This document shows positions 28,568 through 39,699 of a stretch of 64,000 bases of DNA, piece by piece. The stretch is from Turritopsis dohrnii (Eukaryota; Cnidaria; Hydrozoa; Anthoathecata; Oceaniidae). Every line of letters begins with the position of its first letter. Positions within the stretch are counted from its first letter, which is position 1. Made by a program: the position numbers and the translations under genes. The notes under the pieces were generated by a model. That model had not been told where the DNA came from. It did no database searches and was given only the letters and a program-made list of their open reading frames with translations. The DNA is taken from NCBI GenBank assembly GCA_027922465.2, contig BQMF02000011.1:248001-312000 (forward strand), written 5' to 3'.

Positions 28568-28844
28568 ATAACTCGTCAGTTTCATACTAATGAGATCTCT
28601 CGCTAATCATTCCATGAAGGAGTCATTCAAACTTCATTTCCACTTCATGGAAGTGCCCACTCTGAAGAGCAAGCTTAAGAAGAGTTCGACTAATCTTATG
28701 AGGATGTCTTATTCATGACGCGTCAACTTTACAAAGATTCCATTGTAATAACGAAGTGTTTTGTTCAGTTTTGTCCTTCGTATGACTTTTATCAATCCTT
28801 TTTAAAAGCGTGTCATGCTTCAACATAAACATAAAATTAAAACA

Positions 28845-29016
28845 AGATGCCCTTACGGGCAGAAAGATTTCTGCAAGATCTTTTGAAGCATGAAAAATGA
28901 AATATGTTATGAAATTTATAAAATTTGACAGAAAATTTGGAACGACCTAGGTGGGCTCGAACCACCGACCTTCCAGTTATCAGACAAGTCCACTAGCCAA
29001 CTGCGCCACGGAAGCA
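28845..29016 (-). mobile_element. tRNA-derived SINE, family S1
   Basis: Read on the minus strand, the head (about 29016-28945) has an A box (TGGCGCAGTTGGCTAGTGG) and a B box (GGTTCGAGCCC) spaced as in a tRNA gene. The acceptor and anticodon stems do not pair well, so it is not a working tRNA. The body ends in a short hairpin (CTGCCCGTAAGGGCA) and ATCTTGTTTT. Tail fragments recur at 25944-26010 and 29297-29340, which supports a dispersed SINE. Confidence 0.68.
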
Positions 29017-31358
29017 CGTGTAAGTTTTTTTGACTCTTCTGTTTACAAAACGTTGAGAATTTATTTTCAGTAAGAAACGATGATCACAGTCCAAGATGGT
29101 TATTAGTTTCTTCTACAAATTTTCTTTTTTAACTGAAAATATGTTTTATGTCTTAAAATATATTTAATATTGATCAAAGAAACTTTTGTAAATATATCGC
29201 TGACATGCCATGCACGGTGCCTTGGTTTCATGTAAGTGCACGCACGAAATTTCAAAAAACCGCTAGGTTTGGACAGTAAGAAAAAAACGAAGAAAAACAA
29301 GATGCCCTACCGGGCAGAAGTATTCCTGCAGATGACTGGAAGACTTTCTAGAAAGATTTCAGAAAGAACTGATATTAGTTCATGCTTTAAAAAGATATGC
29401 AGAATGCAGAATGATGTTTGCAGTATTTTACATTTTAACTTTTAACAACGATAACAATTAAACTTTGTTGTCTCATAAAACTTCAGTCTTATTTCAATTT
29501 AGAGATTTTTTAAAAAAGATTTTAATTCAAAGTTGTATTCCCTAAAGAATCTTCAAGAAGTAATTAAGTAATAAAAAGTTTGTCGCGTCAAGAAAAGTCT
29601 GTGCTTAAGAAGTAATAACTTCGAATTCATTTAATTACATTCCCGTGAGCATCATAAAAGTTAAGAGACTTTGAAAATGTTTGCCGGAGATCAAGCTTAA
29701 AAAGGAACACCGTCAGTTTAAAAATCCATTAGAGAACACTCTTCCGTGGACGTTTCAAAATACTCCTTTTAAAACTATACAGTATGAAAATCTTTATGTT
29801 GTTTGTACCTGAACTTCATAATAAAAACTTTTACTTGGCCATGCGAAATAATAAAAATATCTGTGTTTCCTTTTTATCGTCAGCTTGATAGTATACAAAT
29901 TTTAGAATCATACAATATTTTAAATTCGACTAGACAATTAAAAAAGTGGTCATCAAATGATAAATAAAATAGGTAGAAGTTGATGAGGAAGATGAGCTGT
30001 GCTTCATGATTCCAGAGCTTTATAAAAACAGGGTAGCTTATGTAGGAACATGAATTAAACAATTGTATTATATTTAGAAAGACTAATAGAAACCTTACGC
30101 ATTAAATCGATATAAACATACCCTATTGGTAGTCGTTCATATCTGTTTTGAAGCATCAGGAACTGCTTATTTATCAAGAATGACTACTAAGAATATTAGT
30201 TTCACGTAGATTATCAGTTTGGATCATAAATGTTCTTGATTCTTTTAAGTTTTACAGCCGTACTACAACCTCTTCTATATCCATATATTCAACAAAGAAA
30301 CTTTCACAGATCTACGCATGCTTCTTCGCTTCCATTTTTAAAACAACTACGGAAAACTTAAGAACGTTGCATAAGACTCACATGAAACAACATTTCCACC
30401 TTGGCATCTGCGATTTAGCCATATGTTAATTATTCGTTTCACTAGAGCCTATATTTTACACTTTTAGAGTCTTTTCAAGCAAAGTACTTGTATACAATGA
30501 ATATAGTGTGAGTTTAGACTGTTAAATCATAAAAAGAATGTAAGTTGGGAACATTAATGATTTGAGTGGCTATTTCCCATCGACAAAAATTGGTCTAGGT
30601 TTGGACAGTGAAAAAAAAAAAAAAAAAAAAAAAACAAAAAAAACACGAACGGTTTCAAAGTATTCCTTGCTTACGCAGGAATACAAAAAAACGAAAGCCG
30701 GTTGTAATAGCTTTCTTGCTTTCGCAGAAATCTAATAACAGCTAAAAAAAGTAAATGTGTGTGCAATGAAGAAGTATGTTCATCTCACAACTCATAATTG
30801 ACACAGTAAAAACACTTATAAAAGTATTTGAATAAATAAGGCCAACCCTGAACCTTACCCTCACTAACCCAAACACATTTTACAAGTCCGATGGAAACGA
30901 TTTGACGTATGGAAGCATGCACCGTACATTCGTATTTCCCCACCAACCTCGCACCAGTGCTTTCTTAAGGCATTAAGGTGCAGATTACAAAGATGAGCCT
31001 ATAAGCGTAATATGGGGTATGATGGGTCGGCGGGGCGGTAAGTCGGGTCACTGTAACTTGAAGTGTAGATAGAGCCTTAGAAACCGATATTTTTATCGGA
31101 ACAAGACGGTAGGCGAGTAGTGACGGTTGTTATGTTTACAAAAACAACAACTTTGTCTTGCAGAAACGTTTTTGGTGAGAAGAAAAATTTTTGGAAGTAG
31201 CATTTTTTTTCTTATGTGACTCGTCTTTCCCCGTATTACTATACTTCATTAAAAGACTTAATCGAACGTTAGAACACTTTTACACCAATCAAATGTTCTT
31301 CAGTCCTTGAACAGTACTTCAATGAAAACTTTTAAATATTGTATTTAAGTTACAGGTA
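29017..31358. other. Repeat-rich spacer, no gene recognised
   Basis: Contains an S1 tail at 29297-29340, two copies of CTAGGTTTGGACAGT followed by A-rich runs (near 29266 and 30594, probably retroelement tails), and AT-rich DNA. Short ORFs look fortuitous. Confidence 0.5.
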
Positions 31359-31478
31359 TCCAGCGAGGAAATTTGTTGAAAAATCACTACGGAGAAGTAC
31401 ATTTCTATAGAAATTTACACACTATTTCATTAAAAAAGCTCTTCGACGCATTGACTTTGGGCGATTTTGTCCACTGAG
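31359..31478 (+). mobile_element. Short MITE, family M1, copy 3
   Basis: Diverged copy with CATTTCTATAGAAATTTACA in the centre and a GATTTTGTCCACTGAG end. Confidence 0.65.
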
Positions 31479-31639
31479 AAAAGAAGTACATTACTCCGAG
31501 CTTCACTCCACTCGAAAGATGTGTATTATGTAAAATGTTATCTTTCAGATTATTCAGACATTTATCTAAATCACAGATTTAAGACGCAATCCTCGTCCTT
31601 TTGAGAAAGCGCACGAAAACCATTTGATGTGCACAAAAA

Positions 31640-31800
31640 GGCATTGCAGCCTGACTGACAGGGACGAGTTCTCGCTTCCCAATTCGGGCGGTTGTGGGTT
31701 CAATATCAGACGACTCCTGACAGCGACAGTGTGAGTCATACCTCTCTGCTCAGAGCTCAGAATAAGAATAAGAATGACGTCTAAGAGGGTTGTCTAGTTA
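31640..31800 (+). repeat. Possible tRNA-derived SINE fragment
   Basis: A B-box-like GTGGGTTCAATATC lies downstream of a poorly conserved head, followed by an AATAAGAATAAGAATG tract. Only one copy is present in the window, so the call is tentative. Confidence 0.35.
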
Positions 31801-31843
31801 TACGATTGCTGTCAGGACAGCTTCCCTAAACCCAAACATATTA

Positions 31844-32492
31844 CACTCTTATTTTTATAAGAACCCTTTTTATAAGAATCATTAGGCTCAGATTGCCCAA
31901 AAATTAAGAATAATTTAAGAATCATGCTCAGGCTCAAAATATAGATTTCAACATTTCAAAAAGAGGATGATCGTGTATTGAATGCACCCTATTGTGGGAT
32001 GCGTATGAAAATTCTTTATGAAAGTGGTTTAGGCAGGGCGGGAAAATTAATTACTATAATGATCATCTTCAAAAATACTATGTTACATTTGATGATGATT
32101 CAGAGGACCATATTGGTGCAGATGACATTGACATGGTTGAAGTGTGCGTGTTTTAAAGTTGCTGGCTAGGAATGTTTTAAAAGTTGTTTTTGCTAACAAA
32201 TTTCAAGAAAAATATGTTATGATTTGTTATAAGATATGTTATGGTTTCTGTAACTTGCGATTTGTTGTTTTTTCATATCCCTTTCCCCTGCCGTCATTTT
32301 TACTTTTTAAGAATTCGCACCATTTCCGGACAGTTTTAACGACTTATAACGCCATTTTTTTTAAGAAATATGAAAAAATTCAAGTAAGAAAATTAAGAAT
32401 CACTCTAGAATATTTGAGGCTCGTTTATTATGAATTTTTAAGAATCACAAGGCTTAGCTCGAATTATGTAATTCTTATAAAAAAAAAGAGTG
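31844..32492. mobile_element. TA-flanked MITE, family M2, copy 2, with a captured-looking coding fragment
   Basis: Inverted ends CACTCTTATTTTTATAAGAA and its reverse lie between TA at 31842-31843 and 32493-32494. The size is 649 bp, and the family matches 10539-11123. Inside, around 32043-32140, one plus-strand frame reads NYYNDHLQKYYVTFDDDSED then HIGADDIDMVEV, with MRMKILYESGLGRAGK in a neighbouring frame just before. This looks like a decayed Tudor/chromo-like fragment. Confidence 0.7.
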
Positions 32493-32659
32493 TACCCAAA
32501 AATATTCGAACCGTTGATAACATTAACTTCAGGAAATCGTAAATAAATAATTATGAAGTAATCAGAAAATAAAGAATTTTTCCAAAGAGAGTTTTAAAAA
32601 AGATAAAAAAAATTATCTTAATTCCGATCCGAAATGTTCTTACGAGAAATGGCAATATA

Positions 32660-34216
32660 ATGGTATCATTCAATATCATAAAAACTAATGCGCTGATTTT
32701 ATCTGACGTCAAATTGATAATAGAAATAGTTACAATTCATTTTGCGTATCAGCAAGTGATTAAGTTAAAGATGTTTCGCTACTCAATATTTCGAAATATC
32801 AAAAGGAATTTGAAGGCAGGTGATGAAAAAGAAAAAAGTAACACTAACTCTCTTTTAAATGAAACACCAACCAAAATGCCGGCCAATGACCGTTCCCTAT
32901 TGCTAACACGTGGTTACGTATTGTCAAATTATAAGCTTGGAGAAGGCAGCTATTCTAAAGTGAAGAAGGCATATTCAAAATACCGTGATGAAGATGTTGC
33001 AGTTAAAATCATCAACAGGAAAATAGCACCACAAGACTTCCTGGATTTATTTTTACCAAGAGAACTTGAAGTCATCGGTCATTTGGACCATCCTAACATT
33101 TGCAAGTTCTATGAGGTTTTTGATACTGGAGACAAAGTATATGTTTTCATGGAACACGCAAACGGAGGAGATCTTCTTGATTATATTCAAAAAAATAAAT
33201 ACATCAGTGAAGATGCCGCGAAGAACTTATTCCGACAGGTTTGTTGAAAATTTAATTGAGAATGTGAAGAAGTTCTAACGGACAGAGCGTAGAGTTCAGT
33301 ATACAAAATGAGCGTTTCATTGGTTTACTTTGGCCGACTTCAGTTTCAATGTCCCAGCTTCGCTGAATAAACTCTTTGTGTTTTGAGGATTCTAAGTTAC
33401 CAACTGACGTGGGTGAAGGGAACTTTTATGCTAGCATTACATTCGATTCAAACCTGAGGAATGCAACCTGCTCTCTATATATATAATTCGAACAAATTTC
33501 ATGGTCCAATTCCCTATTATTTCTTATGAACTTCGACTTTCCATAATTCGAACGTTTTTTTCGATCCTTTGAGTGTTCGAATTACAGAAAGTTTACTTAT
33601 TTACTTTTAGATCGTCCAAGCCATCAAATACTTGCACGAACGCAATATATTACACCGTGATCTGAAATGTGAAAATATTCTATTGACAAATAACTTGAAG
33701 CCGCTATTAACAGATTTCGGGTTTGCCAAATATGCACCAGAGATCACAGACCTTAACAAAACATACTGCGGCAGTTCTGCCTATGCTCCAATTGAAATAT
33801 TAAAAGGTAAAAATATTTCAATGTCTGTAAGTTTCATATATAGTGACATTGTCATAGGCAATATCACAATTTTCAACGATTCGCAAATGCTTTAGATTGA
33901 CACTAAATGTTTTCCATATTTCTATGTAGGTATTCCGTATGATGGACAGAGTTCAGAGGTCTGGAGTTTAGGTTGTATTTTATACATTATGACAACAGGA
34001 ACAATGCCATTCGATGATAGCAATAAAGCTGAACAAATCAAGCAAATGGAAAGGGGACCAACATTTTATAAAACAAAACAACAAATCACTAAAGCTTTAC
34101 GCTCACTCATTGTTAGCATGTTAGAAATAAATGCAAAAAGTCGCGTAACAGTGACAGCAATAGAGCAACATCCTTGGTTAGCACAGCGACAAAAGCAAAG
34201 AGGCAATAACATATGA
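32660..34216 (+). CDS. TSSK-like serine/threonine protein kinase
   Basis: Exons (32660, 32771 or 32876)-33238, 33611-33806 and 33930-34216 join in phase, giving 353, 316 or 281 aa depending on the ATG. The last (MPANDRSLLLTRGYVL) sits closest to the usual kinase start. The domain is nearly the whole protein: Gly loop LGEGSYSKVKKAY, VAIK-type Lys in DVAVKIINRK, helix-C Glu in ELEVIGHLDHPNI, HRDLKCENILL, DFGFAK, EVWSLGCILYIMTTGTMPFD and a C-terminal HPWL. The overall look (LLTRGY start, CGSSAY activation lip, short lobe) fits the testis-specific serine kinase group, which acts in spermatids. The APE motif reads PIE (AYAPIEIL), an unusual Pro-to-Ile change that could weaken the lobe. Mammalian TSSKs are often intronless; this one has two introns. 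Confidence 0.83.
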
Positions 34217-34324
34217 AAACGTAACTGGATTTTTTTTTGTATAAATGTGCTTAATATATTATCGTAACAAAATGATGCTTTCATAGGCTCTTTTCTTTTG
34301 ATATACATTATTCTGTGATTTAAT

Positions 34325-34420
34325 TTTTTATCACACGGGGTATGCACACGGGAAGGTCGGATTTGACACATCGTTTTCGAAGTAAGACACGGTAAAACTT
34401 TTTACCTGGGATGCTAGTAT
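34325..34420 (+). repeat. Dispersed repeat shared with 43105-43195
   Basis: The segment from CACGGGAAGGTCGGATTTGA through TTTTTACCTGGGATGCTAGT matches, with some differences, the segment ending GGGATACTAGTG at 43190. Confidence 0.6.
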
Positions 34421-34822
34421 ATTAGTATTTATCAATCATCTTACCTATAGGATGGCTAGTGGATAAAAATTAACGTCGTTTTTTCTTCGATGTGTCTACT
34501 CGCACCACTACGACAATCACGATAAGATGTGCTTTTGAAGTTTCTATCAACCTTGTTCCGAGGCCTTCTTCGATAGGATTCGTCGAAAAGACAAAAAAGC
34601 GCTTGTCTTTTTAAATGAGACTGAAGTCTTATAGTAATTAAACCCTTCTTATTTTCTGCATACTTCAACCGTTCAAGTTGACACAACCACCTGGACAACG
34701 AACCCGGTTTCTAGCTGTGTCAAAAGTGTTATGGTAATTTATATTTATATAACTGAATATTTTGAACTCTTTTCATGCACAAAAGTCTCATTGGTATGAA
34801 CTATTCAAGTTCTATCTAGCCA

Positions 34823-35056
34823 ATATGCAGCGATGGTGTAGTGGTTACTACCTTTGAGTGCGACTGCTAAGACCCGTATTCCAGTCCAATCATGTCGTAT
34901 CTCAATACTCTACCTATCAGCCCATTAGGAGCGATCGACTGACAGTTAGAGCATTGCTATACGTATCTCTCGGTAAGTCAACTACTAGTAGCAAGTCGAG
35001 TGGAAGAGCCAACCATTACGGATGGAAGCCCAAGGACTAAAAACTCCCAGCTACTT
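34823..35056 (+). mobile_element. tRNA-derived SINE, family S2, copy 1
   Basis: The head shows an A box (TGGTGTAGTGGTTA) and a weak B box (TATTCCAGTCC). The body contains CCTATCAGCCCATTAGGAGC, GGTAAGTCAACTACTAG and AAGGACTAAAAACTC, all repeated with changes at about 50165-50372. The LINE at 35.1 kb inserted just beyond its right end. Confidence 0.68.
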
Positions 35057-35082
35057 ACTGGCCAAAAATTAAGAGAACCACA

Positions 35083-35120
<38 letters not shown>

Positions 35121-35279
35121 AGAAAGAAGTTACAAAACATCAAGTTACAAAACGGGACGTAAGACTGAACACCTTCGAAGCACCAGAAGGTGAGATCGCC
35201 AGGTATTCAGCCTTGAAACAAAAAGCTAAGACAGAATAAAAAAAACACACACACACAACGTATAGCATGGAAACAGACT

Positions 35280-38200
35280 CTAAAATGGTGTATCGATAAA
35301 AAGAGACAGACTGAAGCGCTCAGTCCCTTTGATAAACTTAGCAATCGATCTAAGAATTTGACGATTGGTTGCATCCTTAAACATTGGATTTCCATACAAA
35401 AGCAGTCGGACAAGAGCGTTTCTACAAAGAGGCATAAAAGGAACGTTCGCATCATGGAGGTCATTAAATAAAACAATACGTAAGTTTGAATAATTTGGGC
35501 AGTGAAGCAGGTAGTGCTCAGTAGATTCCTCCGAATTAGTACGGCACGTACAGAAAGGGTCAAGCGTATCGATGAAGTTGTGCCTGAATCTATGTGCTTT
35601 TAAGTGACTAAAGCCTACTCTTAGTCGTGTAATCAAGGTCACTCCAGGTATGTCATCTAGCCCATAGATCGAGTTGGGCATAGGTTTACGACCTTTCAAA
35701 ATCTCCCTTTTGAACATTAACAAATTTGGAAGACCCGTTAGCCCAGCGTCAAGCTTGTTCCATTCACTTATACAATAAGGAAAAAAAGAATTTCTGAAAG
35801 ATTCAACTCGACCAAACATTGGGGGTATTGCGTTGGTAGCCCTTAGAGGGTACCTTTGGGAAAAAGTCCTTGGTAATATGTCTTGTAAGTATTGAGGGGC
35901 TGTGCCATTTACAATTTTGTAAAACATGCACATTCGTCTACAGTACCTTCGGTCTGACAATGACTCGAGTCCAAGTTCATTGTATAGTTTCTCACTTGAA
36001 GTTCCACGGAAACATCCAGAAATGGCTAGAGCAGCTTGATATTGAATGGATTCAAGACGCCGGGTAAACGAGTCATTTCCAGGATTGTCGTAAATCACAT
36101 CACCGTAATCAAGATGTGGCCTAATAAAAGATTTATATATTGTCAAAAGAGTGTCTCTTGGCAGATTACCTCGCAGTCGCTTTAACATTCCTATGTCGCG
36201 ATTGACTTTAGATATCTTCTCATTCAGATGATGACGAAAGTTTAGCTCTTTGTCTAAGTAAAGGCCAAGATGTTTTTGAACATCTTCGCAAGCAACAGGT
36301 ACACCGTTGAAATAAATATCATAAGTTGTGGCAACACTTATCCTTTTCGAAAATAAGACCTCAACGGCTTGTTTAGATGGATCCGGATTAAAAGACATTT
36401 TCCACTGACGAGCCCACTCACTCACTCGACTAAGATCAGCATTTAGTTCCCTAGCTGAGACAGCAGCATTTAGTACCAAAGAAAATAGTGAAGTGTCATC
36501 AGCAAAAATATCGACTGTCGATTCCATATTTTCGGGGAGGTCATTTATGTATATTAGGAAAAGCAATGGTCCGAGAATCGAGCCTTGGGGTACACCTGCT
36601 ATGATTTGCTGCCATTCAGATTCTTTGCCATTAAGGACAACCCTTTGAAACCTAATAGACAGGAAGTCCGTCAACAATTTCAAAAGTTTGCCAGTAACAC
36701 CGTAAGTTTCCAATTTAAAAACAAGTCCTTCATGCCAAACCCTATCGAAAGCTTTTGAGATATCAAGGAAAACCCCTCGAGTGTCTAGCGGTGGGTTGAG
36801 GTTAAAGCCTTGAAAGATATTATGCGTTATTGAAAGTAACTGAGATATACAGGAATCATTCTTGCGAAAGCCAGATTGACTTGAGGAGAAAAGCTTGTGC
36901 TGCTCAAAGTAACTATAAATCTCGTCATATATGCATTTTTCAAAGATTTTACCTAAGACAGGCAGCAAAGATACTGGTCTATAGTTTTTCACCAATGATT
37001 TGTCTCCCTTTTTGTGACAAGGAGTAAGATTACCCCTTTTCCAATGGCTAGGATAAATACCACTATCATGAGATAACTGAAATATGTCAATGAGTGGCTT
37101 TACTAAAGATTTATCACACATTTTGACCATTCGGGCAGATATCTGATCCCAGCCATGGGATTTGTTCACGTCAAGAGACCTGATGATGTTAAGCACCTTA
37201 TCCGGTTCGAATATAATGTCTTCCAGTCGATGATCTGTCAGAAAATATGGGGCAGGTAAGTTACTATCAGTTTGAACTGGGGTGCATTGATCAGCATAAA
37301 AATCGTTGAAAATATTTGCCTTTTCAAGTGGATCAGTTATGACCTTGTTTTCATGGTGGATGGGGGGAATTTGGGATGTTTTGCGTTTGTTTAAGAATCG
37401 ATTTAAGATAGACCAGTATTTCTTCGAGCCAATGTTAGGGTCATTCAGGGATTTAGCAAGGTTTGCGTAGTAAATGTCTTTTACCTGTTTAATTGCAACT
37501 TTACAACGAAATTTGATTTCTCGCAGCTGCTCGAAGTCAGAGACTTTGCGTCCATGTTTAACATATCGTCGATATATCTTGGCTTTCTCAAGAATCATGC
37601 CTTTAATCTCGGGTGTCATCCAAGGTGCATCTTTGTCTCTAATGGTTACAATTTTGTTGGGAACGTAATTACTGAAAATATTGCGGATACAATCCGATAG
37701 GAACTCAACCCGCTCACTAACGCCAAGATTCAGAAATATGTTGTTCCACTCAATGGCATTGATGGCATTACGAATAGCAGTTGTATCAGCTTTTGCATAA
37801 TCCCATATTCGCCTCTGGTACGCCGGAGGGAATGGGATTTGGAAATTAACAGTCGCAAATATCACTTGGTGATGACATCTTGGATATAATGACGGGTAAA
37901 CCCCTGAATTTAAAGTATATCCGTTAGCCGATGTAAAAATAAGATCAATACATGATGCAGAATTTGGCAGTAAATGGGTGGGCTCATCAATAATCTGGGA
38001 TAGACCATTTTGCAGGGTTAGGTCTGACATTGCAAGTCCTTGCGCTGTTGTTGTATCACCATTCCACCAGTTCGCATTTCTGACGTTAAAATCACCCAAG
38101 TAGAGAGAACAATCAGGCGAGCAACTATTGATGTTAACAATAGTGTCTTGAAATTTGTCCATAAAAGTAGAAAACTCATCTGCAGATTGACTAGGAGAAC

Positions 38201-38825
38201 GGTATAGAACAGTAAGGTAAAGCGTCTTGGAACCAAATCTAAGTGCACACACTACACACTCAGATAGGGTTGTTAGGTCAGACCTGCGAACTAGTGGTAT
38301 GTGCTCCTTAAAATAAATACAAACACCGCCTCGTTTTGTGTCGGCTGGATGATCACAACGTAACATGTTATACCCTGTCAGAAGAAGTCGTGGGTCATCA
38401 TCTGAAATGGAAGAGTTTAAAAACGTTTCCGAAATAGAAAAAATATCAAACTTTTGAATTGACAAAAATGTGGCGATATGAGAAAGCTTCGCGAAGTCAT
38501 CAACCGAAAGACCGTTTAGGTTCCAATGACAGACCGAGAGTGACTTGGATTTACTATTTTGCGGTCCAGGATTACGCTCGACATCACCAGATAAAAGAAT
38601 GAGGCAGAAAACGAACAATAAGTGTAAAATTTGGGGTATAAGAAAAAGCCTCAATACACCTAATAACAAAAATCGGACAGCACGCTTGCGCAATTCAGCA
38701 CAGTGAAGAAGTAAAAAACATGTGGTAAAATCAAAACTACCCACGACTGCCCTATACTGCTCAATTGCTATCCCCATGATGGAGTGCAGAAGGTGACCCT
38801 CCAAACACGAACAGTCCCATTTCAC
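35280..38825 (-). CDS. LINE ORF2: signal/2A leader, endonuclease, reverse transcriptase
   Basis: 1181 aa. Residues about 52-78 are strongly hydrophobic (FLLLGVLRLFLIPQILHLLF) and lead directly into GDVERNPGP (80-88), a 2A-like motif where ribosomes skip the G87-P88 bond. The APE endonuclease follows (CHWNLNGLS, ISETFL, YLGDFNVRN, CIDLIFTS). The reverse transcriptase has GWDQISARMV, YRPVSLLPVLGKIFEKCIY, FLDISKAFDRVWHEGL, AGVPQGSILGPLLFLIYIND and the catalytic FADD near residues 774-777. The C-terminus has a Cys/His cluster (CTCRTNSEESTEHYLLHCP). The product would nick target DNA and copy the element's RNA into it. With 2A skipping, the endonuclease/RT is freed from its leader; a fraction that fails to skip could be exocytic, as proposed for other 2A/signal elements. 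No frame breaks are seen. Confidence 0.93.
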   Translation of the reverse strand: MKWDCSCLEGHLLHSIMGIAIEQYRAVVGSFDFTTCFLLLHCAELRKRAVRFLLLGVLRLFLIPQILHLLFVFCLILLSGDVERNPGPQNSKSKSLSVCHWNLNGLSVDDFAKLSHIATFLSIQKFDIFSISETFLNSSISDDDPRLLLTGYNMLRCDHPADTKRGGVCIYFKEHIPLVRRSDLTTLSECVVCALRFGSKTLYLTVLYRSPSQSADEFSTFMDKFQDTIVNINSCSPDCSLYLGDFNVRNANWWNGDTTTAQGLAMSDLTLQNGLSQIIDEPTHLLPNSASCIDLIFTSANGYTLNSGVYPSLYPRCHHQVIFATVNFQIPFPPAYQRRIWDYAKADTTAIRNAINAIEWNNIFLNLGVSERVEFLSDCIRNIFSNYVPNKIVTIRDKDAPWMTPEIKGMILEKAKIYRRYVKHGRKVSDFEQLREIKFRCKVAIKQVKDIYYANLAKSLNDPNIGSKKYWSILNRFLNKRKTSQIPPIHHENKVITDPLEKANIFNDFYADQCTPVQTDSNLPAPYFLTDHRLEDIIFEPDKVLNIIRSLDVNKSHGWDQISARMVKMCDKSLVKPLIDIFQLSHDSGIYPSHWKRGNLTPCHKKGDKSLVKNYRPVSLLPVLGKIFEKCIYDEIYSYFEQHKLFSSSQSGFRKNDSCISQLLSITHNIFQGFNLNPPLDTRGVFLDISKAFDRVWHEGLVFKLETYGVTGKLLKLLTDFLSIRFQRVVLNGKESEWQQIIAGVPQGSILGPLLFLIYINDLPENMESTVDIFADDTSLFSLVLNAAVSARELNADLSRVSEWARQWKMSFNPDPSKQAVEVLFSKRISVATTYDIYFNGVPVACEDVQKHLGLYLDKELNFRHHLNEKISKVNRDIGMLKRLRGNLPRDTLLTIYKSFIRPHLDYGDVIYDNPGNDSFTRRLESIQYQAALAISGCFRGTSSEKLYNELGLESLSDRRYCRRMCMFYKIVNGTAPQYLQDILPRTFSQRYPLRATNAIPPMFGRVESFRNSFFPYCISEWNKLDAGLTGLPNLLMFKREILKGRKPMPNSIYGLDDIPGVTLITRLRVGFSHLKAHRFRHNFIDTLDPFCTCRTNSEESTEHYLLHCPNYSNLRIVLFNDLHDANVPFMPLCRNALVRLLLYGNPMFKDATNRQILRSIAKFIKGTERFSLSLFIDTPF

Positions 38826-38973
38826 GTATTAGAGAAAGAATCCATGCATCCATAAAATTATAAACAAAGAAATAAATAACAAATAGCACACAAATTACCT
38901 CGTGACCACGAGAAATTATCATAACAATCTATGACAATTTATCTATTGTAAAGCACAACAAATTGGTGATAAA

Positions 38974-39699
38974 TTAAGCAATTAATGAGCTAAACTCATT
39001 CTCTGTGTTAAAATATTCAATGGAATCGTCACTGAACTTGATACCCAGGGAACAATTAATGTCAGCAAAAACAAATTTAACATCTTTATTACCTTCAATT
39101 ACTCCCTTGGCAGTCTTTAACAGTTCATATCTTCTTTTCGTCAGATCAAGACTTACAGAAAAAGGTTGCATACCTGGTTTCTTTACGCCATTTACGTAAG
39201 ACTTCGGTCTTGCTGAATATAGCTTTTTTCTAGCTTCCCAGTTTTTAAACTTTACAATGATTGACTTTACTTTAACTTTCTTAACATCGTCAAATCGGGC
39301 TTTACCTATTCTATGCACACGGTCAATTTCTGCTTTATCAAACGGTAGTTTTAGCTTGCTGTAACAATTCTTGAGAACATCCATAACATCCTCTCCTTTT
39401 TCTCCAGCTTGAACGCCGTGAATGCGTAAGCAGCTACGCCGACTGTACTGTTCGTTATCGTCACATTTTATTTCTAGTTTGGCAATAACTGTTTCCTGTA
39501 TTTTTACCTTTGATTCTAACCTTTCGATTTTTTCATCCTGTTCCTTGAGTCTCTGTTCAAACCTATCGATAAGGTCGTTTTTCAGGATTGTCAGCATTTC
39601 TTCAAGTTTTGCATTAGTCACTAGTGGCTTTATAAGGTTGTCCAAATGTTGAATCATCTCTTCTGAGAAAGACATGCTCTGTGATCTTGTGGTTGGCAT
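38974..39699 (-). CDS. LINE ORF1: coiled-coil nucleic-acid-binding protein
   Basis: 241 aa. Residues about 40-85 form a heptad-rich coiled coil (RLKEQDEKIERLESKVKIQE). A compact domain with RSCLRIHGVQAGEKGEDVMD then IDRVHRIGKARF follows, resembling the RRM/C-terminal region of L1-type ORF1 proteins. Such proteins trimerise, bind the element's RNA and act as chaperones during integration. It is intact and lies 148 bp upstream of ORF2 on the same strand. Confidence 0.85.
   Translation of the reverse strand: MPTTRSQSMSFSEEMIQHLDNLIKPLVTNAKLEEMLTILKNDLIDRFEQRLKEQDEKIERLESKVKIQETVIAKLEIKCDDNEQYSRRSCLRIHGVQAGEKGEDVMDVLKNCYSKLKLPFDKAEIDRVHRIGKARFDDVKKVKVKSIIVKFKNWEARKKLYSARPKSYVNGVKKPGMQPFSVSLDLTKRRYELLKTAKGVIEGNKDVKFVFADINCSLGIKFSDDSIEYFNTENEFSSLIA

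Noticed and set aside
28945..29016. tRNA-Ile gene on the minus strand
   Set aside because: The A and B boxes are good and a GAT triplet sits at the anticodon place, but acceptor and anticodon stems do not pair and the tail is shared with dispersed repeats, so it is a SINE.
31978..32542. Two plus-strand ORFs (63 and 132 codons) as host genes
   Set aside because: The first lies within the TA-flanked MITE, and the second starts in it and runs just past its right end into AT-rich flank; only a decayed fragment in other frames looks protein-derived.
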